From contig CAYOSF010000006.1 of the NCBI GenBank assembly GCA_964406605.1, forward strand, positions 186,001-250,000: a stretch of 64,000 nt of DNA. Direction: 5' to 3'. The position numbers and the translations under genes are program-made. The stretch's first letter is position 1. Every line of letters starts with the position of its first letter. This DNA comes from CAYOSF01 sp964406605 (GTDB lineage: Bacteria; Chloroflexota; Dehalococcoidia; DSTF01; RBG-16-68-14). Positions 23,796 to 32,724 of the stretch are shown one piece after another. The notes beneath the pieces were generated by a model. That model made no database searches. It was not told the DNA's origin and worked only from the letters and a program-made list of their open reading frames with translations.

Positions 23796-25160
23796 ATGGC
23801 TGTCATTGACAGCGGTGATACGGCCTGGGTTCTGGCCTGCACCGCACTCGTGATGCTGATGACGCCGGGCCTGGCCTTCTTCTATGGAGGGCTGGTGCGG
23901 GGCAAGAACGTACTGGGGACGCTGATGCACAGCTTCATCGTCATCGGCCTTCTCAGCGTGCTCTGGGCGGTCATCGGCTACTCGCTCGCCTTTGGGCCGG
24001 ATGCGGGCAACGGGCTCATCGGCAACCTCAGCTACGTTGGCTTGAGGGATGTCGGTCAGGCGCCGGGACCGTACTCCGATACCATTCCCCACCAGGTGTT
24101 CATGGCTTTCCAGCTCATGTTCGCGGTCATCACGCCCGCCCTGATCACCGGTGCGTTCGCGGAGCGCGCGAAGTTCAGCACGTTCCTGGTGTTCATGGGC
24201 GTATGGCTGCTGCTCGTGTACGCTCCGGTAGCTCATTGGGTCTGGGGACAGGGCGGTTGGCTCAGAGAGTATGGGGCTCTCGACTTTGCCGGTGGCCTGG
24301 TGGTGCACGTGAACGCCGGGGTCGCGGCCCTGGTGGCCGCTCTCTTGTACGGCAGACGTGCCGGCTACGGTCGGGAACCGATGGAGCCCCATAGCATCCC
24401 GTTCGTGGTTCTGGGGACGGGATTGCTCTGGTTCGGCTGGTTCGGGTTCAACGCCGGGAGCGCCTTGGCCGCGAACGGAACCGCGGGCAACGCGCTCGTC
24501 GTGACGCATCTGGCGGCGGCGGCAGGAGCCCTGACCTGGATGGCGCTCAGTTGGTATTCCAGTGGGAAACCGAGCGTTGTGGGCGCGGCGGCGGGGGCGA
24601 TAGCGGGACTGGCCGCGATCACCCCGGCGGCGGGCTTCGTCGATGCCATGCCGGCTCTGGCCATCGGTGTCGGAGCCGCGGTGGTGTGCTACGGCGCCGT
24701 CCAGCTCCGAATCCGGCTGCGGCTCGATGATTCCTTGGATGTGCTTGGTGTACACGGAGTAGGTGGAGCCTGGGGTACGCTGGCACTGGGCATCTTCGCC
24801 GTGACTACGGTTGGGGGCGCGCAAGGCCTCCTCGACGGGAGCGCGGTGCAGCTCGGCCGCCAGGCCGTCGGCATCGCTGCGACGTTCGGCTATTCCCTGG
24901 TGATGACGTTCGCCATCCTCAAGGTCCTCGACGTGACGCTGGGCCTGCGCGTTTCGCAGGAGGAAGAGATCCTGGGTCTGGACGTCGCCCAGCACGGAGA
25001 GTTGGCGTACGCCTTCGGGATCGGTGCCGGTGCTGTGGCGCTGCCACAGCCGGTGGTCGTTCCCACACCGCCCCGACTGGAGGACCAAGTCGAGGCCATC
25101 GCACAGCTCGGCAGACAGGCGGCGGGACAGGCGGTCGCGCATGGCCGGGGTGCTCGCTAG
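23796..25160 (+). CDS. amt: Ammonium transporter Amt
   Basis: This is a membrane ammonium channel of the Amt/MEP/Rh family. The 454-residue protein has eleven hydrophobic segments and family signatures such as TPGLAFFYGGLVR near residue 22, FAVITPALITGAFAERAKF, HWVWGQGGWL and DVLGVHGVGGAWGTLALG. The latter carries the pore histidine region. A long soluble C-terminal tail (about 390-454) is present. ATG at 23796 follows AAGGGGACGAG. It is the first gene of amt-glnB-glnA, the standard arrangement in which PII protein closes the channel when nitrogen is ample. Confidence 0.95.
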   Translation: MAVIDSGDTAWVLACTALVMLMTPGLAFFYGGLVRGKNVLGTLMHSFIVIGLLSVLWAVIGYSLAFGPDAGNGLIGNLSYVGLRDVGQAPGPYSDTIPHQVFMAFQLMFAVITPALITGAFAERAKFSTFLVFMGVWLLLVYAPVAHWVWGQGGWLREYGALDFAGGLVVHVNAGVAALVAALLYGRRAGYGREPMEPHSIPFVVLGTGLLWFGWFGFNAGSALAANGTAGNALVVTHLAAAAGALTWMALSWYSSGKPSVVGAAAGAIAGLAAITPAAGFVDAMPALAIGVGAAVVCYGAVQLRIRLRLDDSLDVLGVHGVGGAWGTLALGIFAVTTVGGAQGLLDGSAVQLGRQAVGIAATFGYSLVMTFAILKVLDVTLGLRVSQEEEILGLDVAQHGELAYAFGIGAGAVALPQPVVVPTPPRLEDQVEAIAQLGRQAAGQAVAHGRGAR

Positions 25161-25172
25161 GAGACGGCAGAC

Positions 25173-25514
25173 GTGAAGAAGATAGAGGCGATAGTGCGGC
25201 CCGAGAGGCTGAACGAGATCAAGGACGCTCTTGCCGGTCAGGGTCTGGACGGTCTGAACATCACGCCGGTGACGGGTCGGGGCGCTCAGAAAGGCATCGT
25301 GAACGTGGGCAGAGGCGGTGAGCCCTACACGGTCGACATGCTTCCCAAAGTGAAGGTGGAAGTGGTGGTGCACGACAACGCAACCGAGCGAGTAGTCCAG
25401 GCCATTCTGAAATCGGCGTGGACGGGAAACATAGGCGACGGCAAGATCTTTGTCCTGCCAGTGGACGATGCCATCCGCGTCCGGACGGCGGAACGCGGTG
25501 ATGTGGCGATATAG
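25173..25514 (+). CDS. glnB: Nitrogen regulatory PII protein
   Basis: This 113-residue PII signal protein senses ATP/ADP and 2-oxoglutarate and controls Amt and nitrogen enzymes. The body (KIEAIVRPERLNEIKDAL, GRGAQKG, TGNIGDGKIFVLPV) is canonical. The T-loop reads NVGRGGEPYTVDMLPKV; compared with classical PII it has one extra residue, placing the modifiable tyrosine at 52 instead of 51 and replacing Tyr46 by Gly. It is likely the GlnK type because it is linked to amt, 12 bases upstream. The GTG start at 25173 is preceded by AGGAGA. Confidence 0.95.
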   Translation: MKKIEAIVRPERLNEIKDALAGQGLDGLNITPVTGRGAQKGIVNVGRGGEPYTVDMLPKVKVEVVVHDNATERVVQAILKSAWTGNIGDGKIFVLPVDDAIRVRTAERGDVAI

Positions 25515-25583
25515 CGTCCCAAAGAACCGCCCCGACATCGATAGGATTGCCCAGGCCGGCCGCAGCGAGAGGAGGAAGAAAGA

Positions 25584-27017
25584 ATGAGCCCGCATGACGT
25601 TCAGAAGTTCATCGAAAGCAACGACATCAAGATCGTGGACCTCAAGTTCAACGACCTTCCCGGCCTTTGGCAGCACTTCTCCATGCCTGTCTCCGAGCTC
25701 ACCGAGATGGACGACCTCACGAAGAGCATCTGGGTGGAAGGGGTAGGTTTCGACGGGTCGAGCATCCGTGGTTTTCAGAGCATCCAAGAGAGCGACATGA
25801 TCCTGATACCGGATCCAAATACGGCGCGGCTGGATCCGACCTGCGCCCACCCAACGGTGAGCATCATCTGCGATATCTACGATCCGCTTACGCGCCAGCC
25901 CTACAGCCGCGACCCGCGCTTCATCGCCAAGAAGTCGGAGCAGTACCTGGGGAGCACCGGCATCGCCGATACGAGCTTCTGGGGACCGGAGGCCGAGTTC
26001 TTCATCTTCGACGACATCCGATTTGACCAGACGGAGAACTGCGCTTACTACTACGTCGACTCCGCGGAGGGCGAGTGGAACAGCGGCCGCGAGGAGAACC
26101 CCAATCTGGGCTACAAGCCGCGCTTCAAGGAAGGGTACTTTCCCGTGCCGCCCCACGACTCACTGCAGGACATCCGCAGCGAGATCATCCTCACCCTCAT
26201 CGCTCTCGGCATACCGATCGAGGTCCACCACCACGAAGTTGCCACCGCCGGTCAGGGCGAAATCGACATGAAGTTCGACACTCTGGTGGCGGTAAGCGAC
26301 AAGATGATGTGGTACAAGTACATCGTCAAGAACATCGCTCACAAGCACAAGAAGGTCGCTACCTTCATGCCGAAGCCCCTCTTCAGCGACAACGGTTCCG
26401 GCATGCATACCCACCAGAGTCTCTGGAAGAACGGCACGAACGTCTTCCACGACCCGGAGGGCTACGCCCTGATCAGCGAAACTGCCAAGTACTACATCGG
26501 AGGCCTCTTGAAGCACGCACCGGCGTTGATGGCCTTCTGTGCGCCGACGACGAACTCGTACAAGCGGCTGGTGCCCGGCTTCGAGGCCCCGGTCAACCTG
26601 GTCTACTCAGCCCGCAACCGCAGCGCTGCCGTGCGCATCCCCGTGTACACCGACAATCCCAAGACCAAGAGGGTGGAGTTCCGGCCGCCGGACAACGCCG
26701 CCAACCCATACCTGGCCTTCAGCGCCATGCTGATGGCGGGTCTTGACGGCGTAGAGAACGAGATCGACCCGGGCCCCCCGCTCGACAAGAACACCTACGA
26801 GCTGACCGAGGAAGAGGAGCTTGAGATCAGTACCGTGCCCGGGTCGCTGGATGAAGCCCTGAATGCCCTCGAGGAGGACCACGATTTCTTGCTCAAGGGG
26901 AATGTGTTCACCAAGGACGTGCTGGAGACCTGGGTGCAATACAAGCGCACGACGGAGCTTGATGCCATCAAGCTCCGCCCGCATCCGTACGAGTTCTACC
27001 TCTATTTCGACATCTAG
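25584..27017 (+). CDS. glnA: Glutamine synthetase type I
   Basis: Glutamine synthetase makes glutamine from glutamate, ammonia and ATP, forming a cytoplasmic dodecamer. The 477-residue protein has the GSI signatures GFDGSSIRGFQ, WGPEAEFFIFD, the NGSGMHTHQSLW ATP-binding region and RIPVYTDNPKTKRVEFRPPD. The length and the retained tyrosine in the DKNTYEL segment fit the GSI-beta subgroup, where adenylylation of that tyrosine lowers activity. AGAGGAGGAAGAA precedes the ATG. It completes the amt-glnB-glnA operon and is followed by a strong terminator hairpin. Confidence 0.97.
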   Translation: MSPHDVQKFIESNDIKIVDLKFNDLPGLWQHFSMPVSELTEMDDLTKSIWVEGVGFDGSSIRGFQSIQESDMILIPDPNTARLDPTCAHPTVSIICDIYDPLTRQPYSRDPRFIAKKSEQYLGSTGIADTSFWGPEAEFFIFDDIRFDQTENCAYYYVDSAEGEWNSGREENPNLGYKPRFKEGYFPVPPHDSLQDIRSEIILTLIALGIPIEVHHHEVATAGQGEIDMKFDTLVAVSDKMMWYKYIVKNIAHKHKKVATFMPKPLFSDNGSGMHTHQSLWKNGTNVFHDPEGYALISETAKYYIGGLLKHAPALMAFCAPTTNSYKRLVPGFEAPVNLVYSARNRSAAVRIPVYTDNPKTKRVEFRPPDNAANPYLAFSAMLMAGLDGVENEIDPGPPLDKNTYELTEEEELEISTVPGSLDEALNALEEDHDFLLKGNVFTKDVLETWVQYKRTTELDAIKLRPHPYEFYLYFDI

Positions 27018-27045
27018 CTACTGAGGGGACATCGCAAGCGTCAGT

Positions 27046-27075
27046 CAAGCCCCGCGCGACACCGCGCGGGGCTTG
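27046..27075 (+). terminator. Intrinsic-type terminator hairpin after glnA
   Basis: A perfect 13-base stem CAAGCCCCGCGCG / CGCGCGGGGCTTG with a four-base loop lies 29 bases after the glnA stop and before the convergent metV gene. There is no long T-run on either side, so it may serve as a bidirectional hairpin terminator between converging operons. Confidence 0.7.
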
Positions 27076-27141
27076 CCTTGCCGTGGTAGGTGGACGATTC
27101 CGTTGGGTACGTCTTCGCCGTAGGGGGTGGCTTCCTAGCAG

Positions 27142-27810
27142 CTAGATCCGGTGTTCCTCACGCACCACCATCCGGGCACCGGCGTGCCAGGCGGTTCGCC
27201 AGTCTCGGGCGGGAACGATGCGTTCGAGGTTGTCCAGTTGGCCGATGTCCTTCAGTCGGCGGTAGATGAGTTGCCAGGCGCACGGCCGCTCCGGGTCGAC
27301 CTCACACCGCTCCTCGGTCGAGCCGCCGCACGGCCCGTTGAGCAGGCGCTTGGCGCAACGCGTGATCGGGCAGATGCCGCCGAAATCGGATAGCAGGCAC
27401 GAGCCGCATCCCAGGCACTTCTCCGCCCAGACCGCCTGCCGCTCGAGGATGCCCAGGAACTGCGTATTGAGAGCGGCGTAGACCGGCTTCTCCGGAAAGC
27501 GCTCGGCAATAGCCTGGACGCCCGCCCCACAGCCGAAGGACAGGATCGCCTCGTTGCGCTCCGCCGCCGCCGTCAGCTCCTGGATGAACTCGTTCTCGCA
27601 CTGTCGCTCGATGGTGACCTGCTCGATCTCGATAGGCCGGCCGTCCAGCCGCCGCGCCATGCGCATGGCGTAGGACATGATGCCCACTTCCCGCTCACCG
27701 CCGGCGAGACATACGGTCACGCAGGTGCCGCATCCCGCGAACAGGACGTTGTCGTGCGTCGCGAGGGCCTTCTTGATCTCCGGGATCGGCTTCCTGCTTG
27801 CGACTATCAT
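27142..27810 (-). CDS. metV: MetV: methylenetetrahydrofolate reductase C-terminal-domain protein
   Basis: MetV is the small cysteine-rich partner of MetF in acetogen-type methylene-THF reductase. The 222-residue product has the N-terminal segment ALATHDNVLFAGCGTCVTVC, a GCGAGVQAIAERFP segment, and the Cys-rich C-terminal motif KCLGCGSC...CPITRCAK...GPCGGS, then CEVDPERPCAWQLIYRRL, which defines the family. ATG at 27810 overlaps the mvhD stop (ATGA) and has GGAG upstream. It is the last gene of the ten-gene leftward operon that begins near 41.3 kb and includes metF, so the MetVF pair is complete but split between the two ends. Confidence 0.88.
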   Translation of the reverse strand: MIVASRKPIPEIKKALATHDNVLFAGCGTCVTVCLAGGEREVGIMSYAMRMARRLDGRPIEIEQVTIERQCENEFIQELTAAAERNEAILSFGCGAGVQAIAERFPEKPVYAALNTQFLGILERQAVWAEKCLGCGSCLLSDFGGICPITRCAKRLLNGPCGGSTEERCEVDPERPCAWQLIYRRLKDIGQLDNLERIVPARDWRTAWHAGARMVVREEHRI

Positions 27811-28265
27811 GCCAGGCTCCATTCTTTGACTGCGCCCGCGCGCAACGGGTTGGGACCGAGCTCGCTCACTGTCTCCACCATCTCTCGTATCACCGCGACG
27901 AACGTGGGCGCTTCCGAGGCCGAGAGGTTGACCATCCGGAGGCGTTCCCGGCCCAGCCCGATCTCGTCCAGCGCCTGCTGCGCCGCCTCAACGCGGCGCC
28001 TGGCGCGCAGGTTCCCCTCGACGAAGTGGCATCCTCCCTCAAGACAGCCTGCCACCAGGACGCCGTCTATCCCTCGCTCCAGCGCCGCGAGCAGATGCTC
28101 GATCTCGACCTCACCCGTGCACGGGACGTGCACGATGCGTACATTGGCGGGGTATTGCATGCGGCGCGCCCCGGCCAGGTCGGCGGCGGCATAGGCGCAG
28201 AAGTTGCAGCAGAACGCCAGGATCTCGCAGTCCGAAACGGGTGCCGCGCCATCGCCGTGGTTCAT
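27807..28265 (-). CDS. mvhD: MvhD/FlpD-type iron-sulfur electron-transfer subunit
   Basis: The 152-residue protein is a FlpD/MvhD domain, a [2Fe-2S] subunit that passes electrons to HdrA in Hdr complexes. It carries the N-terminal cysteine group FCCNFCAYAAADLAG and the later segments HVPCTGEVE and VAGCLEGGCHFVEGN. The ATG at 28265 shares one base with the stop of the HdrA-GltD fusion (TGATG), and its stop overlaps metV. A second, diverged copy of this domain heads the same operon at 40689-41255. No hydrogenase subunits (MvhA, MvhG) are present. Confidence 0.9.
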   Translation of the reverse strand: MNHGDGAAPVSDCEILAFCCNFCAYAAADLAGARRMQYPANVRIVHVPCTGEVEIEHLLAALERGIDGVLVAGCLEGGCHFVEGNLRARRRVEAAQQALDEIGLGRERLRMVNLSASEAPTFVAVIREMVETVSELGPNPLRAGAVKEWSLA

Positions 28266-31200
28266 CACGTCCGTACCCCCGGCGCGGCCAGCAATTCATC
28301 GAGCATGGCTGTCAGCTGTCGTTCCTCTTGGTGCTGTAGCTGGATCGCCTTTGCCGGGCAGGCGGCAGCGCAGCTACCACAGCCCATGCACTTCGCGGCT
28401 TGGATCTCCACCTTCTGACGCCCGTTCACGATGGGCGCGCCGTAGGGGCAGACCTTCAAACAGGTCATGCAGGCCGTGCATTCCAGCGGGTCAACGCGCG
28501 CGATCTGTCCCCCGATCTCCAGGTAGGGACGCGATAGGATCGTGGCCGCCCGCCCGGCCGCGGCTTGCGCCTGCGCAATCGTCTCATCCATGAAACGCGG
28601 CGAATGGGCGAGTCCGCAGACAAACAGCCCCTCACTTGCCAGGTCCACCGGCCGGAGCTTGGGATGCGCTTCCAAGAAGAATCCGTCTGCCGTGAGCGAC
28701 GTTCTCAAGATCTCCGACAGCGCGCGGTTGTCCGGCGCGGGAGCGATGCCCGTGCTGAGCACTACCAGGTCCGGTCGCAGCAGCAGTTCCCGCCGTGTGC
28801 CCGCGTCCATGACCCGCACCGTTAGGCCGCGGTCGTCGAGCGTCTCCGGCTCCCTGTCCTCCGGGTAGCGGATGAACAGGACGCCGGCCTCCCTTGCCTT
28901 CTGGAAGTAGGTCTCGCGGAAGCCGTAGGTGCGGATGTCCTTTGCCAGGACGAGCACCCGCGCCTGCGGCCGCTGCCTCTTGATCTCCAGCGCGTTCTTC
29001 ACCGCCTCCGAGCAGCAGACGCGGCTGCAGTAGGGGTTCTCCTCCGTCCGCGACCCGACGCACTGGATCATCACGACCGTCGGGGCTTGGCCCAGCTCCG
29101 GCGAAAGCTCGCCGGAGGCGAGCTGCGCCTCGAGCTCCCGCTGGGTGACCACACGCTCGTGCCTGCCGTGGAGGTGCTGGTCGGTCGCCCGCTCGACGCC
29201 GCCGGTCGCGATAATGGTGACGCCGTGGCCGACCGTCTGCGTGCCGCCCTCGCCCTCGATCTCGCTGGTGAAGTTTCCGACGTGGCCGTAGGTCTCGGTC
29301 ACCTGGGCATTGACGTGGAGGCGGATGAGCGGGTGCGCCCTCGTGCGCTCGATCAGGCCGTTCGCGAACTCGTGGGTGTCAGCTCTCTCCAGCGTGTAGT
29401 GGATAGAGCGGAGATTGCCGCCCAGTTCCGGCTGCTTCTCGACAAGGTGGACCTCGAAGTCCTGATCGGCCAGCGAGAGCGCGGCCGTCATCCCCGCCAG
29501 CCCGCCGCCGATCACCATCGCCGCACGATTGATCGGGACGCGGCCCGTCTCCAGGGCGCGAAGCCAGCGCGCGCGGCCCACGGCCATCCGCATGAGGTCG
29601 CACGCTTTCTCGGTCGCCCGCTCCGGATCGTCTCGGTGCACCCACGAGCATTGGTCGCGGATGTTCGTCATCGAGAACAGGTAGGGATTGAGCCGGGACT
29701 CCCGGAGCGTCTCCTGGAACAGCACCTCATGGGTCCGTGGCGAACACGACGCGACCACGACGCGGTTCAGCCGGTGCTGGAGTATCAGGTCTCTGATCCG
29801 GGCCTGGCTGGTGTCGGAACAGGTGAAGAGATCGGTGTCGGAGTGGATCACGTTCGGTAGGGTCGCCGCCTGCTCCGCGACGGTTGCCACGTCAACCACG
29901 GAGGCGATGTTGTGGCCGCAGTGGCAGATGAAGACACCGATCCGTGGTTCCTCATCGGTGATGTCCCGCTCCGGCGGATACTCGTGGCGCTTGGTCAACG
30001 TGTTCCGTCCGCGGACCAGCAGCTCCATCGCGGAGGCGGCCGCGGCGCTGGCCTGCGCGACCGATTCCGGGATGTCCTTCGGCTCTTGGAAGGCACCCGC
30101 CACGAAGATGCCCGGCGCCGACGATGCCAGCGGTGCAAGCCGGTCCGTCTCGCAGAAGCCGAACTGGTTCTGATCGATCCAAAGCCGGCTGGCCAGATCG
30201 GCGAGGCCGCTGCCCGGCTTCATGCCGACGGAGAGCACGACAAGGTCGAACTCCTCCTGGCGCTCGTCCCCGCTCTCGTCGAAGTAGCGCACGCGTGGGT
30301 TTTTCGTCCCCGGCATCTCTACCACGCGAGAGGGCAGCGCCCGGATGTACCGCACGCCGTATTCGTCGCGGGCCCGGTCGACGTAGCGATCGAACTCCTT
30401 GCCGAACGCGCGGATGTCCATGCAGAAGATGTCGACTTCAAGGTCTGGAGTATGCTCCAGGGCCACCAGCGCTTCCTTCGTCGCCGACATGCAACAGATG
30501 GCCGAACAGTAGCCGTTGCCGCGCGCCCTATCGCGGGAGCCGACGCACTGGATGAAGGCGATCCGCTTCACGGGCTGTCCGTCCGACGGTCTCTGCACCG
30601 TGCCCTCGGTCGGCCCTGAGGCGCTCAGCATGCGCTCGAACTGGACCGATGAGAGCACGTTCGCGTACCGGCCGTGGCCGTACTCTCCCCTGAGCGATGG
30701 TTCAACCTCTTCGAAGCCGGGGGTAAGGATCACCGAGCCGACCTGAAGCACCTCGGTCTGCGGCTGCATGTCATGGACAATCGCCGCCGGCGCGCACACC
30801 GTCTCGCAGAGGCGGCAATCGGAGCACAGTCCGCAGTTCAGGCAGCGCTGCGCTTCTGCGACAGCGTCCTCTTCGGAGTAGCCCAGGTCTATCTCGCGCA
30901 TGTCCCGCTTGCGCTGGTCGATCCGTGATTGCGGCATGGCACGGCGAGGCAGGCGTGGGGCGTCGGGTAGCGGATTGGGGGCGGTCTGCTCCCCGGCCTC
31001 CGTGCCCGGCGCCAGCGTCTCTGCTAGCGCCTCCCCGCGGAGATAGCGATGGATGGTCTCGGCCGCCCGGTGGCCGTGGCCCATCGCTTCCACGAATGAG
31101 GCCGGCCCCAATACCACGTCGCCGCCGGCGAACACACCGGGAAGCTCGGCAGCGAGCGAGTCATCGCAGGCGATCCTCCCGCCCGAGTCCAGAGGCAGGC

Positions 31201-32719
31201 CTTCGAGGTCCGATGTCTGGCCGACGGCTATGATCACCATGTCCGCCGGGATGACGAAGTTGGATCCCTCGACCGGCTCGGGCCGGCGCCGGTCGCTCGC
31301 ATCGGGCTCACCCAGCCTCATCCGGAGGCACTCCATCCCCGCCACGGAGCCCTCTTCGTCGCCGATCATGCGCACCGGGCTTGCGAGCAGGAAGAACTTC
31401 ACCCCCTCCTCCTCGGCGAGATGGATCTCCTCGTCAAGCGCCGGCATCTCGGCCCGCGAGCGGCGGTACACGATCGTCACCTCTTCGGAGCCCAGCCGGA
31501 GGGCGGTGCGGGCGGCGTCCATCGCCACGTTCCCGCCTCCGATCACGGCGGTGCGTTTCCCAACGCGCACGGGCTGGCCCAGGTTCGCGCTTCGCAGGAA
31601 GTCCAGGCCGTAGACAACGCCTTCGTGGTCGGTGCCCGGCACGTCCAGGCGTACGTTCTTGTGGGCGCCACAGGCGACGAAGACCGACGCGAAGCCTTCG
31701 CTCCGGAGACCGTCCAGCGTCACGTCGCGCCCGATCCGGCAGTTCAGCTTCACTTCGATGCGGTCGTTGAGCAGTTGGCCGATCTCGAAGTCGAGTACGT
31801 CCCTCGGGAGCCTGTACTCCGGAACGCCGAGGCGCAGCATCCCGCCCAGGAAATCCATCGCCTCAAAGATCGTCACCCGGTAGCCTAGCCGGCTCAGATC
31901 GTGGGCGGCCGTCAGACCGGCCGGCCCGCCTCCGATGATCGCGATCCTCTCCTCGCGAAGCCCCGCGGGAGGTGGTTCCTCGTCGAGCGCATCCGCGAGT
32001 TCATCCCTGTGGGCGTAGACCCAGTCGGTCGCGAACCGCTTGAGGTCGCGAACCGCAACCGGTTCGTCGACGTCCCCTCGGTTGCACCGGTCCTCGCACG
32101 GATGGTGGCAGATGCGACCGCAGACCGCCGGCAGCGGACAGCGCTCTCGGATGAGATCGTAGGCTTCCTTGAACTTGCCGCGGCCGATGAGAGCGACATA
32201 GCCGTGCGCGTTGACCCCCGCCGGGCATGCGGCCCGACAGGGAGCAGCGCCCTCGGCTTTCGAAATGCCGTAGACGTTGGGGATCGCCTGTGGATAGGGG
32301 CGGAAGATGGCCGCCCGGTCCCCCAGTCCGCGATCGAACTCGCTCGGCAGTGACACCGGACAGATCTCCGCGCAGTCCCCGCAGGCGTTGCACTTCTCGA
32401 GGTCGACGTAGCGCGGACGCTTCCTGACGCGCACCTCGAAGTGGCCCGGCTCGCCCGACATGCTCTCCAAGTCGGCGAGGGTGATGATCTCGATGTTCTT
32501 GTTGCGGCCGCACTCGACGAGCTTGGGCGAAAGAATGCACATCGCGCAGTCGCCTGTGGGGAAGGTCTTGTCCAGTTGGGACATCCTCCCGCCGATGGCT
32601 GGTGACCGCTCGACCAGATACACTTTGAAGCCGGATTCAGCCAGGTCCAGCGACGCTTGGATGCCCGCGATGCCTGCCCCGTAGACGAGGACTGCGCCGG
32701 TCGGAATATCGTCCTTCAT
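28265..32719 (-). CDS. hdrA: HdrA-GltD-HdrA fusion flavoprotein
   Basis: A 1,484-residue multidomain flavoprotein. Residues 1-160 are the N-terminal part of an HdrA (GAGIAGIQASLDLAESG; LDKTFPTGDCAMCILSPK; first 4Fe-4S CNACGDCAEIC). Residues about 160-585 are a complete glutamate-synthase small subunit (GltD): its Cys-rich head CRAACP..CGRICHHPCEDRC, an FAD site GGGPAGL and an NADP-type site GGGNVAMDAAR. The HdrA resumes at 600-905 (CLNCGLCSDCRLC). A second HdrA spans about 925-1400 (GVFICHCGHNIA, GGGLAGM, QCVGSR), and a two-cluster ferredoxin tail ends the protein (CTACMTCLKVCP, CMGCGSCAAACP). HdrA carries bifurcating FAD in known complexes, and GltD brings NAD(P)H electrons. The start is ATG at 32719, as upstream residues overlap hdrB. 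I know of no common family with this order. Confidence 0.9.
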   Translation of the reverse strand: MKDDIPTGAVLVYGAGIAGIQASLDLAESGFKVYLVERSPAIGGRMSQLDKTFPTGDCAMCILSPKLVECGRNKNIEIITLADLESMSGEPGHFEVRVRKRPRYVDLEKCNACGDCAEICPVSLPSEFDRGLGDRAAIFRPYPQAIPNVYGISKAEGAAPCRAACPAGVNAHGYVALIGRGKFKEAYDLIRERCPLPAVCGRICHHPCEDRCNRGDVDEPVAVRDLKRFATDWVYAHRDELADALDEEPPPAGLREERIAIIGGGPAGLTAAHDLSRLGYRVTIFEAMDFLGGMLRLGVPEYRLPRDVLDFEIGQLLNDRIEVKLNCRIGRDVTLDGLRSEGFASVFVACGAHKNVRLDVPGTDHEGVVYGLDFLRSANLGQPVRVGKRTAVIGGGNVAMDAARTALRLGSEEVTIVYRRSRAEMPALDEEIHLAEEEGVKFFLLASPVRMIGDEEGSVAGMECLRMRLGEPDASDRRRPEPVEGSNFVIPADMVIIAVGQTSDLEGLPLDSGGRIACDDSLAAELPGVFAGGDVVLGPASFVEAMGHGHRAAETIHRYLRGEALAETLAPGTEAGEQTAPNPLPDAPRLPRRAMPQSRIDQRKRDMREIDLGYSEEDAVAEAQRCLNCGLCSDCRLCETVCAPAAIVHDMQPQTEVLQVGSVILTPGFEEVEPSLRGEYGHGRYANVLSSVQFERMLSASGPTEGTVQRPSDGQPVKRIAFIQCVGSRDRARGNGYCSAICCMSATKEALVALEHTPDLEVDIFCMDIRAFGKEFDRYVDRARDEYGVRYIRALPSRVVEMPGTKNPRVRYFDESGDERQEEFDLVVLSVGMKPGSGLADLASRLWIDQNQFGFCETDRLAPLASSAPGIFVAGAFQEPKDIPESVAQASAAAASAMELLVRGRNTLTKRHEYPPERDITDEEPRIGVFICHCGHNIASVVDVATVAEQAATLPNVIHSDTDLFTCSDTSQARIRDLILQHRLNRVVVASCSPRTHEVLFQETLRESRLNPYLFSMTNIRDQCSWVHRDDPERATEKACDLMRMAVGRARWLRALETGRVPINRAAMVIGGGLAGMTAALSLADQDFEVHLVEKQPELGGNLRSIHYTLERADTHEFANGLIERTRAHPLIRLHVNAQVTETYGHVGNFTSEIEGEGGTQTVGHGVTIIATGGVERATDQHLHGRHERVVTQRELEAQLASGELSPELGQAPTVVMIQCVGSRTEENPYCSRVCCSEAVKNALEIKRQRPQARVLVLAKDIRTYGFRETYFQKAREAGVLFIRYPEDREPETLDDRGLTVRVMDAGTRRELLLRPDLVVLSTGIAPAPDNRALSEILRTSLTADGFFLEAHPKLRPVDLASEGLFVCGLAHSPRFMDETIAQAQAAAGRAATILSRPYLEIGGQIARVDPLECTACMTCLKVCPYGAPIVNGRQKVEIQAAKCMGCGSCAAACPAKAIQLQHQEERQLTAMLDELLAAPGVRT
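31262..31300 (-). repeat. In-frame PEPVEGS-encoding repeat inside the HdrA-GltD fusion
   Basis: The segment encodes DRRRPEPVEGSN at residues about 476-488 of the fusion protein, between two strands of the GltD NAD(P)-binding domain. The DNA (GGATCCCTCGACCGG on the plus strand and onward) resembles the widespread bacterial hairpin repeats that read PEPVEG in one frame and STGSG in the opposite strand. It appears to have been inserted in frame and tolerated on a surface loop. Confidence 0.5.
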
Positions 32720-32724
32720 CGTCC

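Noticed and set aside
23673..26156. 827-codon open frame antisense to amt-glnB-glnA
   Set aside because: It mirrors GC-rich third-position bias of three certain genes on the other strand and has no domain character.
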